A stretch of DNA of 19,219 bases from positions 1 through 19,219 of the forward strand of contig JAAEPW010001156.1 of NCBI GenBank assembly GCA_024232355.1, given 5' to 3'. Numbering within the stretch: position 1 is the stretch's first letter; the number at the start of each line of letters is the position of its first letter. The notes under the pieces are model-generated. The model made no database searches and was not told where the DNA came from. It saw nothing but the letters and a program-made list of their open reading frames with translations. Made by a program: the position numbers and the translations under genes. Source of the DNA: Chloroflexota bacterium (GTDB lineage: Bacteria; Chloroflexota; Anaerolineae; B4-G1). Below, one piece after another: positions 14,647 to 19,219 of this stretch.

Positions 14647-17457
14647 ATGTCCCAAACCTACATAGCACTTGATCTAGAGACCACGGGCCTCAACGTTAAG
14701 CGAGATGCCATCATTGAGGTCGGTGCAGTCAAGTTCCGTGCCGACAAAGTACTGGATACCTTTTCCACCTTTGTCAAACCTGGTCGCCCTATCCCCCCCC
14801 AAATCACCGAATTGACCGGCATTCGGAATGAGGATGTGATTGGTGCACCCAACCTGCACGATATACTACCCGGGCTGAGTCACTTTGTCGGTCAACGGCC
14901 CATCATCGGTCATAACGTCGCGTTTGATCTGGGATTTTTGCGCCGGTACCAACCGTTCGAAAATGAATCCTTCGATACGTTCGAGTTAGCCGGCGTGCTC
15001 CTTCCGCACGCGGAGCGATACAGTCTGGGGGCACTGTCTCACATGTTGGGAATTGAGTTGGAGAACGCACACCGAGCACTGGACGATGCGCAAGCCACTC
15101 ATCTTTTGTTCTATGCCCTCTTCCAAAGAGCAGCGGATCTCCCACTCCAAACTCTGAAAGATATCGTACGTTTCGGCGAGCAAGCTAAATGGAAAACCGC
15201 TGACTTTTTCCGTGAGGCGTTGGAAGAATCTGCCCGCCACCCATCCGAACGCCCCAAGCTCAAACCAAGCGTTGACACCAAAGAACCATTATTTACTCCG
15301 GCAAAGCAGGCGCGCCCTTTGCAACCTATCGTCGATCCCCCGCCTCTGGACGTGGGGCAATTGGCATCGTTGTTGGAAAAGGGCGGCCCCTTTGAAGCGC
15401 ATTTTCCCGGCTACGAGCACCGCCCCCAACAAGTGGCAATGCTGCGCGGTGTCGCACAAGCACTCAGCCAAGGCGAACACCTGTTGGTCGAGGCGCCAAC
15501 CGGTGTGGGTAAATCATTGGCATATCTCATCCCCGCCGTCTACTGGGCCAAACAGAATGGCGAGCGGGTAGTGATCTCTACCAATACCATCAACCTCCAG
15601 GAACAACTGTATCACAAGGACCTGCCCGAACTGGTTCACGCCCTGCCGTTCGATTTTCGTGCTGTCGTGCTCAAGGGACGCTCTCACTATCTTTGTCCAG
15701 CGCGCCTACAGGCAATGCGCCGTCAAAGGTCAAATTCTCCAGACAAGGCTCGCGTGCTGGCCAAAGTTCTCGTATGGTTACCTAGCACTGCGAATGGTGA
15801 TGGCGACGAACTTTTTCTTCCAAACCCAGTCGAACGGGCGATCTGGCGGCAGCTTTCGGCCGAGAACGAGGGTTGCAATCTGGAACAATGCCGCTATTTT
15901 CACACGGGCAACTGTTATTTCTATCGCGTCCGTCGCGCCGCCGATTCTGCTCACCTGATCATCGTCAACCACGCCTTGCTGCTGGCCGACGTCGCCGTAC
16001 AGAACCGCGCGCTGCCTGATTACAAGTATCTCATCGTAGACGAGGCACACCACCTCGAAGCTGCTACCACTGGCGGGCTTAGATTTGAGACTGATCGCGT
16101 TCACTTGCACCGACTACTATTCGAGGCTGGAAAGATGGATCGAACCGGGCGAGTGACCGGTTTGTTGGCCGAAGTAATCGGATGTTGTCAAAAGGCCAAT
16201 TTACCTGGCGAGATTATGGAGCAGATGGAACTCCTTGTAGGCAAAGTTGGACTAGCAGCCGAGCAGGCAGTACGCCAATTGCCTCTATTTTTTGACAGTC
16301 TGAAAGAATTTATCAAGGAATACCAACACGGAAAACGTAGCCAATACAATCTTCGCTTACGCATCACCTCTGGGCTACGGATACAGCCAGCCTGGGAATC
16401 GGTTGAAATTGCCTGGGACAATGTGAACGCCCCATTGATGGCTATCGTGGACAGCTCGAAACAACTGGCGGGGGAGTTAGACGATCTTGTTGATTTTAAC
16501 ATTCCCGACGCTGAGGATTTACAAATCCAGATGCTGGGTATGGCACGACAACTGGAAGAAACGGTGGCACAGGTAAGCCAAATGATTGGAGCACCTGATT
16601 CATCTCTTATCTACTGGCTGGAATCAAATGTCAGTAGTGACCGACTGCGACTACATGCGGCCCCCTTGCATGTCGGCCCCTTGGTAGAAGAATTCCTCTT
16701 TCACAAAAAAGAGTCCATAGTGCTAACTTCGGCCACACTGCGCACGGGCAACAGCTTTGATTTCTTGCGTGAGCGGCTGAACGCTTGGGACGCCAACGAA
16801 CTGGCAGTCGGCTCCCCCTTTGATTATCGTAATTCGACGCTGGTTTATCTGGTAGATGACATCCCAGAACCTGGGCAGTCAGGTTATCAGAGAGCAGTGG
16901 AACAAGGAATGGTCGCACTGTTCCGGGCAACTGCGGGACGATCTTTGGCACTTTTCACCTCCTACAATCAACTGCGGACCACGCTGCGAGCGATCCAAGC
17001 GCCGCTATCCCAAGCTGGCATCACAGTCCAGGCACAAGGGCAGGGCGTCTCACGAGCACAACTGTTAGAGAACTTTCGTGCTGGTGAACGACGAGTCTTG
17101 TTGGGTACGCGTAGTTTTTGGGAGGGAGTAGATGTGCCAGGTAAAGCCCTCAGCTGCCTGGCGATTGTCAAGCTTCCCTTTAGCGTTCCCAGTGACCCAA
17201 TATTTGCTGCTCGTTCCAATACCTTTGATGAACCTTTCCTGGAATATGCTGTTCCAGGGACCATCCTGCGCTTTTTGCAAGGATTTGGCCGGTTAATTCG
17301 TACCCGTACCGACCGAGGCATCGTAGTTGTTTTTGACAAGCGGTTATTGACCAAAAGCTACGGTTCGCTGTTCATCGAGTCACTGCCAGACCCGACAGTA
17401 CAGCAAGGGGCTCTGGCCTTGCTGCCAAGGACCGCCGCTGAGTGGATCGCCCGTTGA
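14647..17457 (+). CDS. dinG: DnaQ-type exonuclease fused to DinG (XPD-like) helicase
   Basis: This is a 936-aa fusion. The N-terminal DEDDh 3'-5' exonuclease domain (1-165) has Asp9/Glu11 (LDLETTG), Asp94 (GHNVAFDLGF), His142 and Asp147 (HRALDDA), so it looks active. After a linker (about 170-240), a superfamily 2 helicase follows with Walker A EAPTGVGKS (Lys289), DEAH (465-468), LTSATL, FTSYNQL, SFWEGVDVPGKAL and QGFGRLIRT. Four cysteines (350, 410, 415, 423) between motif I and the DEAH box match the 4Fe-4S cluster of XPD/DinG helicases. Fused Firmicutes versions generally lack that cluster, so this one may unwind as well as degrade DNA. Likely roles are repair and removal of R-loops or blocked forks. 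GAGGA supports the start. The H-NOX gene follows by 34 bp. Confidence 0.93.
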   Translation: MSQTYIALDLETTGLNVKRDAIIEVGAVKFRADKVLDTFSTFVKPGRPIPPQITELTGIRNEDVIGAPNLHDILPGLSHFVGQRPIIGHNVAFDLGFLRRYQPFENESFDTFELAGVLLPHAERYSLGALSHMLGIELENAHRALDDAQATHLLFYALFQRAADLPLQTLKDIVRFGEQAKWKTADFFREALEESARHPSERPKLKPSVDTKEPLFTPAKQARPLQPIVDPPPLDVGQLASLLEKGGPFEAHFPGYEHRPQQVAMLRGVAQALSQGEHLLVEAPTGVGKSLAYLIPAVYWAKQNGERVVISTNTINLQEQLYHKDLPELVHALPFDFRAVVLKGRSHYLCPARLQAMRRQRSNSPDKARVLAKVLVWLPSTANGDGDELFLPNPVERAIWRQLSAENEGCNLEQCRYFHTGNCYFYRVRRAADSAHLIIVNHALLLADVAVQNRALPDYKYLIVDEAHHLEAATTGGLRFETDRVHLHRLLFEAGKMDRTGRVTGLLAEVIGCCQKANLPGEIMEQMELLVGKVGLAAEQAVRQLPLFFDSLKEFIKEYQHGKRSQYNLRLRITSGLRIQPAWESVEIAWDNVNAPLMAIVDSSKQLAGELDDLVDFNIPDAEDLQIQMLGMARQLEETVAQVSQMIGAPDSSLIYWLESNVSSDRLRLHAAPLHVGPLVEEFLFHKKESIVLTSATLRTGNSFDFLRERLNAWDANELAVGSPFDYRNSTLVYLVDDIPEPGQSGYQRAVEQGMVALFRATAGRSLALFTSYNQLRTTLRAIQAPLSQAGITVQAQGQGVSRAQLLENFRAGERRVLLGTRSFWEGVDVPGKALSCLAIVKLPFSVPSDPIFAARSNTFDEPFLEYAVPGTILRFLQGFGRLIRTRTDRGIVVVFDKRLLTKSYGSLFIESLPDPTVQQGALALLPRTAAEWIAR

Positions 17458-17491
17458 TAATGGCAACAAGTTCTCTTTAGGAGAGTATCCA

Positions 17492-18013
17492 ATGCAAGGT
17501 ACAATCGTCAAATGTTTGGCCGAAATGGTTACGGAAAAATTCGGGCGTCGTAAATGGGATGAGGTTCTCGAAAGAACGGGATTACGCAAAGATCACATTT
17601 TCCTGACAACAGAGGACGTTGACGACCAAGTTGTCCTGAAAATGGTTGATTCTGTGTTCAAAATCTTGGAAATCTCTCTAGTTCGGGCCGCAGACGCATT
17701 TGGAGATTATTGGATCAACGTCTATGCACCGAAAATCTATCACGCCTATTTCAGTGCATCCCAATCAGCAAAAGAGTTTCTTTTGCGTATGAACAGTGTT
17801 CATCAAGCAATGACGCAGATCCTACCCAATGCCCGTCCGCCTGAATTTGATTACGAGTGGCAAGATGAAAAGCGCCTGATCATAAAGTATCACTCGCACA
17901 GAGGGTTAATTGACTTTGTGGTTGGATTGGCAAAAGGCGTCGGCAAATACTACAAAGAGGACTTGACCGTCATCAAGCGGGGAGTCGATCAAGTGCAAAT
18001 TATTTTCCCCTAG
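17492..18013 (+). CDS. Stand-alone H-NOX haem gas-sensor protein
   Basis: This 173-aa protein is a single haem-NO/oxygen-binding (H-NOX/HNOB) domain, the family of the soluble guanylate cyclase sensor. The N-terminus MQGTIVKCLAEMV matches the family pattern. His104 (MNSVHQAM) is the proximal haem ligand. Tyr133-x-Ser135-x-Arg137 (YHSHR) binds the haem propionates. The position of the O2-stabilising distal Tyr140 of Thermoanaerobacter H-NOX is Phe142, and position 9 is Leu rather than Trp. The pocket is therefore non-polar and NO-selective binding is predicted. AGGAG (17479-17483) lies 8 bases before the ATG. Bacterial H-NOX genes usually neighbour a histidine kinase or diguanylate cyclase; here dinG is upstream and a GlpM-like gene is 20 bp downstream. 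Confidence 0.92.
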   Translation: MQGTIVKCLAEMVTEKFGRRKWDEVLERTGLRKDHIFLTTEDVDDQVVLKMVDSVFKILEISLVRAADAFGDYWINVYAPKIYHAYFSASQSAKEFLLRMNSVHQAMTQILPNARPPEFDYEWQDEKRLIIKYHSHRGLIDFVVGLAKGVGKYYKEDLTVIKRGVDQVQIIFP

Positions 18014-18033
18014 CCTAGATTGTCAAGGCATAG

Positions 18034-18381
18034 ATGACCGTCCAAGTTATGGAACTGCTTATAAAGACACTCATCGGCGCTTTGGTTGTAGCCATCATCC
18101 ACCTTGTGTCTCAAACGAAAAATATATATCTCGCCGGCATGGTCCCATTGTTTCCATCGTTCACATTGATCGCCCACTATGTCGTGGGATCTAGAGGAGC
18201 AACGAGTGACCTGAAAGAAGCCATCCTCTTTGGGATGTTCTCACTGATTCCCTATTTCGTCTATTTACTTGCACTTTATTTTCTCGTTGATAGATTTAAA
18301 CTCGTGTCATCTCTATTGGGGGCAACCTTTTTCTGGATCGTATCCGCTACCGTACTAATCATCATTTGGAACCGAGTTTAA
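18034..18381 (+). CDS. glpM: GlpM-like inner membrane protein
   Basis: This 115-aa protein has about four membrane helices (roughly 6-25, 31-50, 62-84 and 91-112). Its short motifs closely resemble GlpM of E. coli and Pseudomonas as I recall it: LLIKTLIGALVV near the N-terminus, TKNIYLAG, PLFPSFTLIAHY, and the segment FSLIPYFVYLLALYF. GlpM has no established biochemical function; in Pseudomonas aeruginosa it was linked to alginate production. AAGG (18025-18028) precedes ATG 18034; a second in-frame ATG at 18049 gives the E. coli-like N-terminus but has no Shine-Dalgarno. It sits between the H-NOX gene (20 bp) and the 212-aa unknown gene (30 bp), probably in one operon. Confidence 0.8.
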   Translation: MTVQVMELLIKTLIGALVVAIIHLVSQTKNIYLAGMVPLFPSFTLIAHYVVGSRGATSDLKEAILFGMFSLIPYFVYLLALYFLVDRFKLVSSLLGATFFWIVSATVLIIIWNRV

Positions 18382-18411
18382 GGCAAGTAGAGGCGGGGGA
18401 GGAAAATAACG

Positions 18412-19050
18412 ATGGCTCTGTATTACCCTTCATTCGAAGCTGTTCAACAGGCCGAAAAGATTTTCGACGAAATTGGGAAACGAGCGCCAGGTTACGAGGG
18501 GCGTGTGGGTGCGGCTTGGTATTGGCGGTTACCTGGTGGTATTCTGGTCGTAGCGAACCTCGATCACGCGGTAACACCGGAGCGATGGGATGTGATCCGT
18601 GCCCAGGCGAGCACCCCTCGTGCAGGAATCTTTAGCACAGCAGACTTTCCCTTTATTTCTTATAGCACATCTGCTAGCTCGCCAGCCTTTATCCACGATC
18701 TGCAAGGAAAGGCAGAATGGGCAAACCGGCTCTACTTTCAGATGGGCCATCTGATCAACGATGCGGTGCATTGGTTAGGCATGCTGCACGCCATCGCTAT
18801 CTCGCCACGGATCAATCCCCCTACATCTTTTCCCGCAGTCAATCCATTAGAACGGAAACTGGTACGATACGCACTGGATGAACTGGAAGGTCACTTTGTT
18901 ATCAAAGATCTGCACCAAACATTCCGAGGTGAGATTTCCCGGTCTCGCTTGAGCGCCCTGGCCCGTGCATGGGAAACTGGCGAGTTGCTCACCAAACGCC
19001 CCCGTCGCGTCACTTATGCCCTGCAAGCACTCGTAGAAGACAGCGTATAG
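18412..19050 (+). CDS. Unrecognised 212-aa protein with winged-helix-like C-terminus
   Basis: No family was recognised. The protein is soluble, with no signal peptide, membrane segment or cysteine. Residues 1-60 have an amphipathic helix (VQQAEKIFDEIGKR) and then aromatic-rich strands (AAWYWRLPGGILVVANL). The middle (about 95-130) is helical and His/Trp-rich (MGHLINDAVHWLGMLHAI). Residues about 145-205 (PLERKLVRYALDELEGHFVIKDLHQ...SRSRLSALARAWETGELLTKRPR) look like a three-helix winged helix-turn-helix that could bind DNA. GGGAGG (18397-18402) lies 9 bases before ATG, a strong site. It is the last gene of the dinG/H-NOX/glpM cluster. A link to H-NOX signalling is only positional. Confidence 0.8.
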   Translation: MALYYPSFEAVQQAEKIFDEIGKRAPGYEGRVGAAWYWRLPGGILVVANLDHAVTPERWDVIRAQASTPRAGIFSTADFPFISYSTSASSPAFIHDLQGKAEWANRLYFQMGHLINDAVHWLGMLHAIAISPRINPPTSFPAVNPLERKLVRYALDELEGHFVIKDLHQTFRGEISRSRLSALARAWETGELLTKRPRRVTYALQALVEDSV

Positions 19051-19116
19051 CCAATCCTGAGCCGGAGACTGCTATATCCTCAGGGAGTCCGACTTGAGGA
19101 ATTAACAATTAAACAT
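19051..19116. other. Short convergent intergenic gap with a dyad
   Basis: TCCTCA (19077-19082) pairs with TGAGGA (19095-19100), with an inner AGT/ACT. No T run follows on the + strand, so it is a weak terminator candidate for the convergent genes on either side. Confidence 0.3.
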
Positions 19117-19219
19117 CTAGATATGCCCAGGTTCGGGGCAGATGCTGAAATGTAGGGGACGACCATCAGGTGCAGAAAACTGGATAGCATTGCAACGTGC
19201 CACCATAAATTCCAAATCC
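19117..19219 (-). CDS. C-terminal end of a gene cut by the window edge
   Basis: On the minus strand a frame open from the window edge reads 33 residues (beginning DLEFMVARCN, ending FSICPEPGHI) to a TAG at 19117-19119. It reads like normal protein, and it would converge on the 212-aa gene, a common arrangement in this window. The piece is too short to name. It could also be a chance open frame. Confidence 0.4.
   Translation of the reverse strand, partial: DLEFMVARCNAIQFSAPDGRPLHFSICPEPGHI

Overview
The window looks like chromosomal DNA from an uncultured or little-studied member of the Chloroflexota (Anaerolineae/Caldilineae-like). This assignment is an inference from gene types: a LysM plus lamin-tail surface protein, a PMT-type GT39 glycosyltransferase, a class 1B dihydroorotate dehydrogenase with PyrK, a GAF histidine kinase, and a DinG helicase fused to a DnaQ-type exonuclease. 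Coding density is high. There is no rRNA, tRNA, CRISPR array, intact insertion sequence or prophage. Every sizeable gene looks intact except one cut off by the right edge.

Layout. 1-565: gene-poor, AT-richer DNA with short direct repeats and nested inverted repeats in front of the first gene. 566-1321 (+): membrane-anchored LysM/lamin-tail protein. 1340-3949 (-): overlapping operon of a SAM hydroxide adenosyltransferase (DUF62), a small coiled-coil protein and murA. 4104-4529 (+): SRPBCC protein. 4535-6172 (-): GT39 glycosyltransferase. 6209-8752 (+): pyrimidine operon pyrF-pyrE-pyrD, with a strong promoter, an apparent leader ORF and a textbook intrinsic terminator in its leader. 8771-8940 (-): a promoter-terminator pair that may make a small RNA of about 134 nt. 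8984-10370 (+): pyrK and 5-formyltetrahydrofolate cyclo-ligase. 10452-14480 (-): tlyA, GAF histidine kinase and lepA. 14647-19050 (+): dinG-type exonuclease/helicase, a stand-alone H-NOX gas sensor, a GlpM-like membrane protein and an unrecognised 212-aa protein. 19117-19219 (-): the probable C-terminal end of another gene.

How the genes work together. PyrD, PyrK, PyrE and PyrF cover the last three steps of UMP synthesis (dihydroorotate to orotate to OMP to UMP). Their control probably includes transcription attenuation in the leader, in a layout like that of enterobacterial pyrBI. MurA carries Asp in place of the fosfomycin-target Cys, which predicts intrinsic fosfomycin resistance. The H-NOX protein keeps the haem-binding residues but lacks the distal Tyr that favours O2, so it is probably a nitric oxide sensor. 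It has no kinase or cyclase partner beside it and instead sits with a GlpM-like membrane protein and an unknown protein.

Promoters. Several good sigma70-like promoters (TTG-17-TAGAAT or TATACT) lie so close to the start codon that the mRNAs should be leaderless. This applies to the DUF62 gene, the GT39 gene and the pyr leader ORF. Other genes have ordinary Shine-Dalgarno sequences. All functional statements come from reading motifs by eye; no database search was run.
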